DNA of 64,000 nt from a virus. The stretch lies in IMG/VR virus record IMGVR_UViG_3300009183_000050, positions 1-64,000 of that record; one strand, written 5' to 3'. Within the stretch, counting starts at the first letter, position 1. Each line of letters opens with the position of its first letter. The notes beneath the pieces are model-generated. The model had not been told where the DNA came from, made no database searches, and worked only from the letters and a program-made list of their open reading frames with translations. Position numbers and translations under genes: made by a program. Below, in pieces: positions 7,614-15,024 of this stretch.

Positions 7614-7787
7614 ATGAGTAAGATGAAAGACTATCTGTTGGATATCCAGGAGTTGGTGATCAAAGCGATGTTGTCTGGTGCTAAGACCGACAATGATCTT
7701 TTTGCCTTCGTTCAGATGTATATTCCTGAAGCTACTGAAGGCACCGTCAAATATGCCACACAACAAATCTTCAAAGAAAACGCTTGA
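7614..7787 (+). CDS. Small hypothetical protein
   Basis: 57 residues from the ATG at 7614, just after the preceding stop, with a TTGGAG ribosome site. The sequence KMKDYLLDIQELVIKAM and TEGTVKYATQQIF is helical and looks like a small winged or three-helix fold. No known family. The promoter of the next gene overlaps its 3' end. Confidence 0.55.
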   Translation: MSKMKDYLLDIQELVIKAMLSGAKTDNDLFAFVQMYIPEATEGTVKYATQQIFKENA

Positions 7788-7811
7788 CTTCTCCACGGAA
7801 TGATATATAAT
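7784..7811 (+). promoter_or_regulatory. sigma70-like promoter
   Basis: TTGACT at 7784-7789 and TATAAT at 7806-7811 with a 16-base spacer. Expected start near 7818, which argues against the ATG at 7825 and for the ATG at 7852 as the real start of the gene. Confidence 0.8.
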
Positions 7812-7851
7812 ATCCGTATAGTCAATGATACACACACAAAGGAAAATACAC

Positions 7852-8322
7852 ATGCCAATAGTCAAATCTTCGAACGGCGTTCGCCCTGAGTTCCGCGCTC
7901 TTGCGGCCATCAAACTTAATACACCAGTGACTCCAACCGAGATCAATGATTTTGTTGGAACTGGTGATTATGCCGCAAAATATATCTCCTTTCTTCGCCG
8001 TGATGGTTTCGTGTTCGATACCACCAAGGTCGAGCGTAAGATTGTGTCTTACACCTTGATCGCCGAGCCAGCCAATGCTGAGTATTTCCGCAATTTGCAA
8101 CCTAAGAGCAAGCCTGTCAAACAGGCCGTTGCCAAGGTTGGTCGGGTTCAGCCTTCGAAGCCTGTGACTGGTAAAGTTATTCGGTCTAAGCCTGTGTTCG
8201 ATATTGGGCGAGATGAAGTGTCCAAGACTTTTGGTTCGACCGGTGAGATCGCCTCGGCTTACTCGATTGATTCCGATTGGGACTCGATGGATAATGTTGA
8301 TGTTCGTGACTTCTTGCGTTGA
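7852..8322 (+). CDS. Hypothetical protein with winged-helix-like N-terminus
   Basis: 156 residues; ATG at 7852 chosen because AAAGGAAAA lies just upstream. Residues 12-65 read as a possible winged helix: a helix with RALAAIKLN, then TPTEINDFVG, a recognition-like helix DYAAKYISFLRRDGF, and a beta wing KIVSYTLI. The second half is basic (KPVKQAVAKVGR). A DNA-binding regulator is plausible for an early gene with its own promoter, but this is a fold guess from pattern only. Confidence 0.55.
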   Translation: MPIVKSSNGVRPEFRALAAIKLNTPVTPTEINDFVGTGDYAAKYISFLRRDGFVFDTTKVERKIVSYTLIAEPANAEYFRNLQPKSKPVKQAVAKVGRVQPSKPVTGKVIRSKPVFDIGRDEVSKTFGSTGEIASAYSIDSDWDSMDNVDVRDFLR

Positions 8323-8327
8323 GGTGA

Positions 8328-8531
8328 ATGATGATCGAAAATGATGCTATTCAAGACTATATCCCCTATATCCCATATAGAGATAAGAAATTTACGGATC
8401 TTCAAGAGCAAAATAAAAAACTAATCACCATGAACGCCGCTTTGATACATAGTTTAGAAATAAGAATCCGTGAAATGATCGTATTAGTGGAGCAGATGAA
8501 GGTACAACTACAGGTGGAGTTAGGTGAATGA
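8328..8531 (+). CDS. Small coiled-coil hypothetical protein
   Basis: 67 residues. The first 20 are irregular with a repeated PYIPY motif; residues 20-65 form a likely single coiled coil (LQEQNKKLITMNAALIHSL, then IRIREMIVLVEQMKVQLQ). ATG codons at 8328 and 8331 follow GAGGTG. It overlaps the next gene by four bases. No known family. Confidence 0.5.
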   Translation: MMIENDAIQDYIPYIPYRDKKFTDLQEQNKKLITMNAALIHSLEIRIREMIVLVEQMKVQLQVELGE

Positions 8532-8857
8532 GCTACTACCAACCTGACTGCTGGGTCGTGCTGAAATTGCCAGAGTGCTACAAGGTCCTCGCTGGGTGGT
8601 CAGGTGGGTATCTAGACGGCAGTGCATGGCGCTTGAACAGCGGCATCACTAGTGTCGAGAAGAATATTGACTGGAAAGACGATAAGCACTTTGTGTTCTA
8701 TGGGCATACAGGATCACAATACTGGTGCCGCCCCGAGACTTATGGGTTCAACGCCACGGCATTCGGCATCTATAACTCGCTGTGTGAGCAGGCACCGGGT
8801 ATGGTCGAGTTGATGAAGTCTGATACTGATTGGATGAACATGGAGTGGAAGATATGA
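8528..8857 (+). CDS. Hypothetical phage protein, 109 aa
   Basis: A Trp/Tyr-rich protein (SYYQPDCWVVLKLP, KVLAGWSGGYLDGSAWRL, FYGHTGSQYWCRPETYG). The pattern of a compact beta domain with conserved GGYLDGxxWRxxSGI recurs in small conserved hypotheticals of alphaproteobacterial phages as far as I recall. The function is not known. It is coupled to its neighbours by four-base overlaps on both sides. Confidence 0.6.
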   Translation: MSYYQPDCWVVLKLPECYKVLAGWSGGYLDGSAWRLNSGITSVEKNIDWKDDKHFVFYGHTGSQYWCRPETYGFNATAFGIYNSLCEQAPGMVELMKSDTDWMNMEWKI

Positions 8858-9162
8858 GTCAAGAAGATGATGACGTTGACGTATTAGAATACCTTGAGGA
8901 TGCATACTCGTTCTTGCAGGATCCTGCTATTGGTAAGGCTATCGACGAGATCAAGAAACTTCGCAAGGTTCGCAATGATCAGGCTAACATCCTTCGTCGC
9001 CTGACACCAGACAAGTTCCCTGATACATACTTCGTTCATTCAGGTCTAGGTGAGAAAGATAAGAATGGCATGCCTGAAAAATTGCTGGTATGCCCTGCAT
9101 ATGGAGTTGACTTCTCATACATATATGAGTATACTGGTAAAACAACTACAACGGAGTGGTGA
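8854..9162 (+). CDS. Small hypothetical protein, 102 aa
   Basis: Start placed at the ATG at 8854, which overlaps the previous TGA. The product opens very acidic (SQEDDDVDVLEYLEDAY), continues with a helix AIDEIKKLRKVRND, and ends in a beta-like region YFVHSGLGEKDKNGMPEKL. No recognised family. It directly precedes the membrane protein gene. Confidence 0.5.
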   Translation: MSQEDDDVDVLEYLEDAYSFLQDPAIGKAIDEIKKLRKVRNDQANILRRLTPDKFPDTYFVHSGLGEKDKNGMPEKLLVCPAYGVDFSYIYEYTGKTTTTEW

Positions 9163-9163
9163 T

Positions 9164-9868
9164 ATGCTGAATAATCCATGGATAGCTACAGAAACCAGCC
9201 CTTATCAATACTATGATGCGGGGCTTAGAAAATATCTATTATCTGTATTCAATTATATGACGATGGCACTAAGTATTAGTGGTATTGTCGCCTATGCGGT
9301 TGGAGTCAGCCCAGAACTGATGCAGGCCATATGGGGAAGCCCCCTCAAGTGGCTGGTGATGCTGGCACCTATCGGTATGGCACTCGCCATAGGGTTTCTT
9401 ATCAATGATATGAAAACTCACACAGCTAAACTATGCCTAGCTATATTTGCAGGCCTGATGGGACTAAGCCTTAGTAGCATCTTTGCCGTGTTCACCATGG
9501 CATCTATCTCTCAGGTATTTTTTATCAGTGCAGCCACATTTGGAACCACTGCAATATGGGGGTATACCACTAAACGTGACCTTAGTAATTTTGGTTCGTT
9601 TCTAATGATGGGATTGATCGGTATCGTGATTGCTGGATTGGTCAACATCTTTCTACAAAGTAGTGTATTGCAGATGGTATGTAGTGCATTAGGTGTAGTG
9701 ATCTTCGTTGGATTTACAGCTTATGATATGCAACAAATCAAACAAGCATATTATGAAACAGTCGGCGAAGAAAGAGAGAAGTCCGGAGTGATAGGTGCAT
9801 TGAATCTATATCTTGACTTTGTTAATATCTTTACAAGCCTATTGAATCTCATCGGAGACAGGAAATGA
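9164..9868 (+). CDS. Bax inhibitor-1 / YccA family membrane protein
   Basis: 234 residues from the ATG at 9164, with about seven hydrophobic segments, the usual topology of the BI-1/TMBIM family. The first region (YQYYDAGLRKYLLSVFNYM) and the late GFTAYDMQQIKQAY match the family; that aspartate-containing seventh segment forms the pH sensor in bacterial BsYetJ. Bacterial YccA modulates the membrane protease FtsH and protects stuck translocons, so a phage copy may steady the inner membrane or tune FtsH during infection (inference). It overlaps the next gene by four bases. Confidence 0.85.
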   Translation: MLNNPWIATETSPYQYYDAGLRKYLLSVFNYMTMALSISGIVAYAVGVSPELMQAIWGSPLKWLVMLAPIGMALAIGFLINDMKTHTAKLCLAIFAGLMGLSLSSIFAVFTMASISQVFFISAATFGTTAIWGYTTKRDLSNFGSFLMMGLIGIVIAGLVNIFLQSSVLQMVCSALGVVIFVGFTAYDMQQIKQAYYETVGEEREKSGVIGALNLYLDFVNIFTSLLNLIGDRK

Positions 9869-10431
9869 ATATCTTCTATCTTGATAATGACCCTCAGAAA
9901 TGTGCTGAATATATGGTCGATAAGCATGTGGTCAAGATGATCCTTGAGACTGCACAGCTTCTATCGACCGCTCACCGTGTCCTAGACGGAGTAGAGTCGG
10001 TTGAACAGAGGTGGGTTGACGGCTCATTGCCTGCTCGATACCGCAAGGTGAGGCGTTGGAAACTTTCGGATGAGCGTGAAGATGTTCTCTATCAAGCTAC
10101 TCATATGAACCACCCCTCCGCTGTCTGGTGCCGAGAGAACCACCAGAACTACACATGGTTGTTCAACCATTTCCTGTCACTTATCTCTGAGTATGGTTTT
10201 CGCTACGGTAAAGATCACAAGTGCATCGATATGGTCAATGAACTCTTTAATCCACCTAAGAACATTTCAAAGAAAGCCTTCACGCCTGTCACACCAGCCA
10301 TGGCAGCCGAGTATCTTGTATCGAAAGATTCGATTGAGAACTATCGAAACTATTATAAGCTAGGCAAAACTCACCTACATAAGTGGACGAAGAGAAATCC
10401 GCCTGATTGGTTGAACACTCAGGTTGCATAA
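9865..10431 (+). CDS. Conserved phage protein (MNIFYLDNDP family)
   Basis: 188 residues with a strongly conserved opening: NIFYLDNDPQKCAEYMVDKH, then VVKMILETAQLLSTAHR, HPSAVWCRENHQNYTWL and a C-terminal AAEYLVSKDSIENYRNYY. This family is present in many large phages and some bacteria. A relationship to pyrimidine-dimer glycosylase-like (Pyr_excise) proteins comes to mind, since both start MNIF/MRLW-DxDP with conserved His, but I cannot prove it. Function therefore left open. The final TAA is part of a CATAAATA octamer. Confidence 0.7.
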   Translation: MNIFYLDNDPQKCAEYMVDKHVVKMILETAQLLSTAHRVLDGVESVEQRWVDGSLPARYRKVRRWKLSDEREDVLYQATHMNHPSAVWCRENHQNYTWLFNHFLSLISEYGFRYGKDHKCIDMVNELFNPPKNISKKAFTPVTPAMAAEYLVSKDSIENYRNYYKLGKTHLHKWTKRNPPDWLNTQVA

Positions 10432-10434
10432 ATA
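10427..10434 (+). promoter_or_regulatory. Late-promoter-like octamer CATAAATA
   Basis: CATAAATA, matching the NATAAATA late motif of T4-like cyanophages, overlaps the stop codon of the preceding gene and lies 10 bases before the next ATG. The short distance makes it a weaker candidate than the perfect TATAAATA sites. Confidence 0.35.
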
Positions 10435-10443
10435 AGGTCAACA

Positions 10444-10707
10444 ATGCCAGTATATTCATTTGAGAATCCAAAGACAGGTGATGAGTATGAACTCACCATG
10501 TCCTATAATGAGCTAGAAGCATACCTCAAAGAACATCCTGAGGTTAACCAGACTTTTCGTATGAACTTAGTTGATCCAGTAGGTATCGGTGTTACCAAAC
10601 CACCAGCAGACTTCCAGAAGTATGTCTTGGGTAAGGTCAAAGCCTCTGCGCCTGGTGCCAACAAAGACGTATTCGAGAAGAGATGGCAAATAGCAAAAGA
10701 GATTTGA
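10444..10707 (+). CDS. FmdB-like small phage protein without zinc cysteines
   Basis: 87 residues: MPVYSFENPKTGDEYELTMS, then YLKEHPEVNQTF. The N-terminal plan equals that of FmdB-type zinc-ribbon proteins (MPxYxFxCxxCGxxFE), but the cysteines are replaced, as in the T4-like phage versions I know of. The C-terminus KYVLGKVKASAPGANKD is typical of those phage proteins. Function unknown. A terminator follows about 40 bases after the stop. Confidence 0.65.
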   Translation: MPVYSFENPKTGDEYELTMSYNELEAYLKEHPEVNQTFRMNLVDPVGIGVTKPPADFQKYVLGKVKASAPGANKDVFEKRWQIAKEI

Positions 10708-10745
10708 TTGAGTAAGATCAATTCAAAATATAGAAATCGAAATAC

Positions 10746-10785
10746 CAAAAGAAGGTGCACCGAAAGGTCGCCTTCTTTTGCTTTT
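10746..10785 (+). terminator. Rho-independent terminator
   Basis: CAAAAGAAGG (10746-10755) pairs perfectly with CCTTCTTTTG (10771-10780); the loop contains an inner ACC-GAAA-GGT stem; CTTTT follows. It separates the FmdB-like gene from phoH. Confidence 0.75.
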
Positions 10786-10797
10786 AAAGGAGCAACC

Positions 10798-11514
10798 ATG
10801 TCCAAGAAGCCTAAAAAGCCAATCAACACAAACACACAGCAACAGCACCGTCCAGTGAATCATTTTGAATTGAGAAGCATCAAACCTCTCACAGTTAACC
10901 AAGAGAACACCTTTGATGCATATCACGATGGTTACAATCTAATGTTACATGGTTATGCAGGCACAGGCAAAACATTCTGCGCTCTATATCTCGCATTGAA
11001 AGATATTCTATCCGGCCGTTCTGATGCGGAGAGAATCATCCTAATTCGTTCTGTGGTTCCATCTAGAGATATGGGTTTTCTTCCAGGTTCTATCAAAGAT
11101 AAGATCAAAGTCTATGAAGAACCATATAAAGAAATTTGTGATGATCTATTTGGTCGCGGAGATGGCTATGACATATTGAAGATGAAGAAACTGGTTGAGT
11201 TTACAACCACATCATTCCTTAGAGGTTTGACATTCAACAATGCCATTGTTATCGTGGATGAAACCAATAACATGCTCATGTCAGAACTGGATACAGTCAT
11301 GACCCGAATGGGCAATAACTCTCGTATCATCTTCTGTGGTGACTATCGTCAGACAGACCTGAACAAGCCTCATGAAAAAGAAGGCATCACACAGTTTATG
11401 AAGATTACCCATAAAATAAATAGTTTCAGACACATTGAGTTCCAGAAAGAGGATATCGTCCGCTCTGGAGTTGTCAAGGACTATATCATCCAGAAAACGG
11501 AAATGGGACTATGA
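10798..11514 (+). CDS. phoH: PhoH-like P-loop ATPase
   Basis: 238 residues from the ATG at 10798, which follows TAAAGGAG; an in-frame extension to 10708 would translate the terminator and is rejected. Walker A is GYAGTGKT; VIVDETNN is the Walker B region, and FCGDYRQTD a sensor motif, all as in PhoH. PhoH-like ATPases are common in marine and rhizobial phages; in bacteria some PhoH genes belong to the phosphate-starvation regulon, and PhoH-domain proteins unwind RNA. It overlaps the following gene by four bases. Confidence 0.92.
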   Translation: MSKKPKKPINTNTQQQHRPVNHFELRSIKPLTVNQENTFDAYHDGYNLMLHGYAGTGKTFCALYLALKDILSGRSDAERIILIRSVVPSRDMGFLPGSIKDKIKVYEEPYKEICDDLFGRGDGYDILKMKKLVEFTTTSFLRGLTFNNAIVIVDETNNMLMSELDTVMTRMGNNSRIIFCGDYRQTDLNKPHEKEGITQFMKITHKINSFRHIEFQKEDIVRSGVVKDYIIQKTEMGL

Positions 11515-12074
11515 AAAAATTCAAAGAATATATCAAAGAACAGGCGGATGACCCTATGCTGGCCTTCCGCAAGAAGAAGAAAAAGGAACACCTAGAAGAA
11601 GGTAATCCTCTCTCCCGTATGACTAAGCTTGATGCTGAAGGCCGTCATTCTATCGTCATGTCCGCTGAAAGACATAACTTGACACCTGATGAAAATGGTG
11701 CTAGAATGGCTGAGTTGAAGAAGCAATGGAAAGACCGTGGTTACGGATTTCGCAAGACTGAAGGCAAGTGGGATGAAGGTGGCGGAGTAGGCAGAGAGAA
11801 CTCCATCCATGTTTTTGCTAAAGGCTCTAAGAAAGAAGATAGTGCTGAACTGCTAAAACATGCGAAAGAACTTTCGACACACCACAACCAAGATGCTTTC
11901 ATTCATCGTTCACCGACCGGTAAAGGCACTGCGGTCTACACAGGCACAGAGAAGAAGGGTGAGAAGGTTAGCTACGGTAACACTGCTTATAATGCAAGAA
12001 ACCCATATGGTGAAACGCAATATAAGAAGAACAAGCCAGAAGCTAAGAGACCATCCTTTACGTTTAAGGAGTGA
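11511..12074 (+). CDS. Hypothetical protein, possible DUF3293-like fold
   Basis: 187 residues. It opens MKKFKEYIKEQADDP, a helical leader frequent in T4-like phage proteins. The middle GYGFRKTEGKWDEGG followed by ENSIHVFA resembles DUF3293-type proteins (xRKTxGxYxG..ExSxxV), a family of unknown function; the match rests on a short motif. The C-terminal third is basic and low in hydrophobics (YKKNKPEAKRPSF). Translationally coupled to phoH. Confidence 0.55.
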   Translation: MKKFKEYIKEQADDPMLAFRKKKKKEHLEEGNPLSRMTKLDAEGRHSIVMSAERHNLTPDENGARMAELKKQWKDRGYGFRKTEGKWDEGGGVGRENSIHVFAKGSKKEDSAELLKHAKELSTHHNQDAFIHRSPTGKGTAVYTGTEKKGEKVSYGNTAYNARNPYGETQYKKNKPEAKRPSFTFKE

Positions 12075-12076
12075 TT

Positions 12077-12262
12077 ATGAACATTGGTGATAAAGAATAT
12101 CGTGAGAAGCTAAAGCAATATTTTGAAGAGGTGGGTCCAAACACAGGCACTAACATGGCTGGTAAATGGGCTTGGCACATCACTCAAGAGAAAGCATTTC
12201 GTAAGACATTGAAAGAACGTAACATCGAGGTCGGCAAAGAGCATATAAAAAGCAACAACTAA
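12077..12262 (+). CDS. Small hypothetical protein, 61 aa
   Basis: Start placed at the ATG at 12077, seven bases after TTTAAGGAG; the in-frame GTG at 12071 overlaps the previous stop and is less likely. Charged and helical (DKEYREKLKQYFEEV), with a Trp pair in the middle (GKWAWHIT). The last base of its stop is the first base of the next gene. No family recognised. Confidence 0.5.
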   Translation: MNIGDKEYREKLKQYFEEVGPNTGTNMAGKWAWHITQEKAFRKTLKERNIEVGKEHIKSNN

Positions 12263-13017
12263 TGCAAAGATATAAAAGCGTATTCATATCTGATGTTCAC
12301 TTGGGCACCAGAGGTTCCAAGTCTGAACTTTTACTAGACTTCTTAAAAGATGTAGAATGCGAAAATCTCTTCTTAGTCGGCGATATCTTTGATGGTTGGC
12401 GACTAAAGAAAGGCTGGTATTGGCCTCAAGAACACTCAACTGTAATACAAAAGATCCTTCGTATGTCTCGCAAAGGTACGAAGGTCTTTTATATTCCTGG
12501 AAATCATGATGAGTTTATGAGACAGTTTCTAGAGCATTCATTTGGTGCTGTTGAACTGCATGATGAGATGATCTATGAAAGTGTTCTAGGTAAAAAGTAT
12601 ATCATCATTCATGGCGATAAGTTTGACTTCGTTACTATGAATATGTCTTGGCTCTCTCATATCGGTGATTGGGCTTATACTGGCTTACTAAACATAAACA
12701 CACTGGTACATAAGATACGTTCATACTTTAGACTACCTTATTGGTCATTATCAAAGTGGGCAAAGCAACGAGTTAAAGAAGCTGTCAACTTTATAGGTAA
12801 CTATGAACATTCTCTCACGCATTACGCTAGAATTAAACACGTTGATGGTATTATCTGCGGGCATATTCATTCGGCTAATATGGATATTATAAATGGTATA
12901 GAATATATGAATTGTGGTGATTGGGTTGAATCATGCACCGCATTGGTTGAACACTGTAATGGTCGATTTGAAATCATTCATTGGAGACAAAATGTCGAAA
13001 ATCCTGATTGTATCTGA
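12262..13017 (+). CDS. LpxH/PlcP-family calcineurin-like phosphoesterase
   Basis: 251 residues with the LpxH-family (COG2908) metal sites: SDVHLG (D11, H13), GDIFDGWR (40-47), GNHDEF (80-85), HGDKFD (117-122) and CGHIHSA near residue 196. Two readings are possible: a UDP-2,3-diacylglucosamine hydrolase of lipid A synthesis, or a PlcP-type phospholipase C, which in rhizobia and marine alphaproteobacteria belongs to this family and frees diacylglycerol from phospholipids under phosphate starvation. The overlap with a GT4 glycosyltransferase gene mirrors plcP-agt pairs and favours the second reading. Base composition matches its neighbours. Confidence 0.82.
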   Translation: MQRYKSVFISDVHLGTRGSKSELLLDFLKDVECENLFLVGDIFDGWRLKKGWYWPQEHSTVIQKILRMSRKGTKVFYIPGNHDEFMRQFLEHSFGAVELHDEMIYESVLGKKYIIIHGDKFDFVTMNMSWLSHIGDWAYTGLLNINTLVHKIRSYFRLPYWSLSKWAKQRVKEAVNFIGNYEHSLTHYARIKHVDGIICGHIHSANMDIINGIEYMNCGDWVESCTALVEHCNGRFEIIHWRQNVENPDCI

Positions 13018-13987
13018 TACATGGTCACCACATATCAACGGTGTGGTGACCACTCTCAAGAAGATAGAAGAGTATGCAAAGGGTGAGGTTGAATTTGTTA
13101 CACCACACTCATTCAAAACACACGCAAACCCATTCTATCCAGAACTCCGACTCGCCTTTCCCAATCAAAAAGAGATTCAAACAGTCGTCGATTCTATTCA
13201 ACCTGAGTTTATTCACATTGCAACCGAAGGTCCTATCGGTTATGCAATGCGTAAGTGGTGTGTGAGAAAAAAAGTTAAGTTTACTACTAGCTATCACACA
13301 AAGTTTCCTGAATACTTCAAAGCATACTTTAACATACCCACATGTATCACCTATCCATATTTCAAATGGTTTCATAATGCAGGTAAAGGTATATTTGTTG
13401 CAACCGAGTCGCTACGTCTTGACCTTGAGAAGAAAGGTTTCAAGAACTGCATGGCTTGGGCAAGAGGTGTTGATACGGAATTGTTTTGGGATTATGATAA
13501 CCAACCAAAAGCAGATCCTAAATTTGCGTTGTTTGTTGGTCGAGTATCTAAAGAGAAGAACATCGAGGCGTTTCTCAATCTCAAGTATAATGGTGTGAAG
13601 GTCGTTGTTGGTGATGGACCGCAACTCAAAGAACTCAAGAAAAAGTATCCTGATGTTCAATTCAAAGGTTCGATGACGGGTGAGTTTCTTGCATGGTATT
13701 ACCAGAATGCTGAAGTGTTTGTTTTCCCTAGCAAGTCAGATACCTTTGGTTTGGTTATGCTAGAAGCACTGGCCTGTGGAACACCTGTAGCCGCATATAA
13801 CGTAACGGGACCAAAAGATGTGATCATTCCATCTGTTGGCTGTGTTGATGATGACTTGCAAAAAGCACTTGACACAGCCGTCCATTGTGATAGAATGGTC
13901 TGTAGAAATTATGCGGAACGATTCAGTTGGAAGAAAGTGGTTGATATCTTTATCAAGAAAGTGAAATATGAAAACGTTCCGTCATAA
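12992..13987 (+). CDS. GT4-family glycosyltransferase (Agt/mannosyltransferase-like)
   Basis: 331 residues from the ATG at 12992, which has GGAGA just upstream; it overlaps the phosphoesterase gene by 26 bases. The N-terminal Rossmann half carries ILIVSDTWSPHINGVVTTL (acceptor side). The C-terminal donor half has FVGRVSKEKNIEAFL and the EX7E-type segment FPSKSDTFGLVMLEALACG, typical of retaining GT4 enzymes such as GDP-mannose-dependent mannosyltransferases and the Agrobacterium Agt glycolipid synthase. With the adjacent phosphoesterase it could convert diacylglycerol to a glycolipid; glycosylation of a phage part or host surface is the alternative. Confidence 0.85.
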   Translation: MSKILIVSDTWSPHINGVVTTLKKIEEYAKGEVEFVTPHSFKTHANPFYPELRLAFPNQKEIQTVVDSIQPEFIHIATEGPIGYAMRKWCVRKKVKFTTSYHTKFPEYFKAYFNIPTCITYPYFKWFHNAGKGIFVATESLRLDLEKKGFKNCMAWARGVDTELFWDYDNQPKADPKFALFVGRVSKEKNIEAFLNLKYNGVKVVVGDGPQLKELKKKYPDVQFKGSMTGEFLAWYYQNAEVFVFPSKSDTFGLVMLEALACGTPVAAYNVTGPKDVIIPSVGCVDDDLQKALDTAVHCDRMVCRNYAERFSWKKVVDIFIKKVKYENVPS

Positions 13988-14654
13988 GACAAACTTGGTC
14001 AAACTAGAACCGCTGCCAGACGAGATCATTGATGGTAAGCGGTTCTACACTGCACCAAGCGGTAACAAGCTACCCTCCGTCACCACCGTGCTAGGTCACT
14101 TCAAGAAGCAAAAACTTGTCGAGTGGCAGGACAAGGTCGGCTTAGAAGAAGCTGAACGTATCAAGACTCGTGCAAGCCTTCGTGGTACCAAATTTCATAA
14201 CATGATGGAAAAGTATCTGCTAAACGAAAGCAAGCGTATCATCTTTGAAGATGTTATGCCTGATATGAAACAGGCCTTCAATGATGCTAGACCATATATT
14301 GACAAGATCGACGAGATACATTATATTGAATCTCCATTGTATTCGGAGGCTCTCGGATTGGCTGGTCGAACCGATGTGATTGCCGAGTATGATGGTGTGC
14401 CTTCAATCATCGACTTCAAGACCTCGTTGAGGATTAAGAAAGAATCGTGGATCGAAAACTACTTTGAACAGGGAACAGCCTACTCACTAATGTATGAAGA
14501 ACTAACTGGTATCAAGATCGAACAGATTGTGATTATCATATCGGTTGATCATGAGGATAAACCTCAAGAGTTTATCAAGAACCGAAATGACTATGTTGAC
14601 TCACTGATGGATAAAATCGAAGCCTATAAAAAGGAACATTCTAATGTATATTGA
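13968..14654 (+). CDS. PD-(D/E)XK nuclease, Cas4/MGME1-like
   Basis: 228 residues. Nuclease motifs: an early SVTTVLGHF segment, RGTKFHNMMEKYL (conserved His region), LGLAGRTDVIAEYDGV with the first Asp, and SIIDFKTS with the D-x-K catalytic end. This is the layout of RecB-family exonucleases such as mitochondrial MGME1 that degrade single-stranded or flapped DNA. In a phage it probably serves recombination, repair or host DNA turnover. Overlaps genes on both sides by 20 and 11 bases. Confidence 0.82.
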   Translation: MKTFRHKTNLVKLEPLPDEIIDGKRFYTAPSGNKLPSVTTVLGHFKKQKLVEWQDKVGLEEAERIKTRASLRGTKFHNMMEKYLLNESKRIIFEDVMPDMKQAFNDARPYIDKIDEIHYIESPLYSEALGLAGRTDVIAEYDGVPSIIDFKTSLRIKKESWIENYFEQGTAYSLMYEELTGIKIEQIVIIISVDHEDKPQEFIKNRNDYVDSLMDKIEAYKKEHSNVY

Positions 14655-14835
14655 AATTTGGGCTATCCCTATCTTCGCATGTCTCTTCGGTTATTGTGCT
14701 TTGTGGAATAGAAAGCATGGTAAGATTGATGGCATTGAGTTAACGGTGAACTACCTATGTGATAGGGGTATCATCAAACTCCCCGGTGAGCAAGTCTTAG
14801 AGGGAATGGGCTTTCGAGTTAAAATTAAAGAGTGA
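14644..14835 (+). CDS. Small membrane protein, one N-terminal segment
   Basis: 63 residues beginning with a hydrophobic segment (IEIWAIPIFACLFGYCALW, residues 3-21), then a soluble basic tail. It could be a signal-anchored protein; no lipobox is visible. Unknown function. It is followed after seven bases by a second tiny membrane protein gene, so the two may act together. Confidence 0.55.
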   Translation: MYIEIWAIPIFACLFGYCALWNRKHGKIDGIELTVNYLCDRGIIKLPGEQVLEGMGFRVKIKE

Positions 14836-14842
14836 GATTATC

Positions 14843-15022
14843 ATGAATATGACTTGGAAATTGTTCAGTGGTTTTGTAATCGGGTTTCTGTTTCTTCCAC
14901 TGATAGTGATGCTTGACAAATATGTAGGACCTGGAGCAGGATCCATCGCTATTGCTATGCTTGGAATGGGTATCTGCGTAGCGGCCTGTGTTTGGTTGAT
15001 TGAAAAGATGAGTAAACTCTGA
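14843..15022 (+). CDS. Tiny two-segment membrane protein (59 aa)
   Basis: A 59-residue frame from ATG 14843: hydrophobic segment 1 at about residues 7-24 (LFSGFVIGFLFLPLIVML), a DKYVGPGAG turn, hydrophobic segment 2 at about 34-53, then EKMSKL. A class II holin-like hairpin is a possibility, but phage genomes hold many unrelated tiny membrane proteins and no endolysin is adjacent. Its TGA overlaps the region of the tmRNA promoter. Confidence 0.55.
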   Translation: MNMTWKLFSGFVIGFLFLPLIVMLDKYVGPGAGSIAIAMLGMGICVAACVWLIEKMSKL

Positions 15023-15024
15023 GG

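Noticed and set aside
7825-7851. ATG at 7825 as start of the winged-helix-like gene
   Set aside because: The mapped promoter would start transcription near 7818, leaving no room for a ribosome site; AAAGGA precedes the ATG at 7852.
9050-9163. Upstream start for the BI-1 gene at 9050
   Set aside because: It lies wholly inside the preceding gene in another frame and lacks a ribosome site; the ATG at 9164 begins the conserved protein.
10708-10797. In-frame N-terminal extension of the PhoH gene from a TTG at 10708
   Set aside because: The extension would translate a perfect 10-bp terminator hairpin; the ATG at 10798 has a strong TAAAGGAG ribosome site and gives the normal PhoH length.
12914-12991. 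Upstream start of the GT4 glycosyltransferase at 12914
   Set aside because: The family's N-terminal strand begins SKILIVSDTW, right after the ATG at 12992 with GGAGA upstream; the extension reads through the phosphoesterase gene.
14843-15022. Firm assignment of the two-segment membrane protein as holin
   Set aside because: Topology fits a class II holin, but no endolysin or spanin is adjacent and many unrelated phage membrane proteins look alike.
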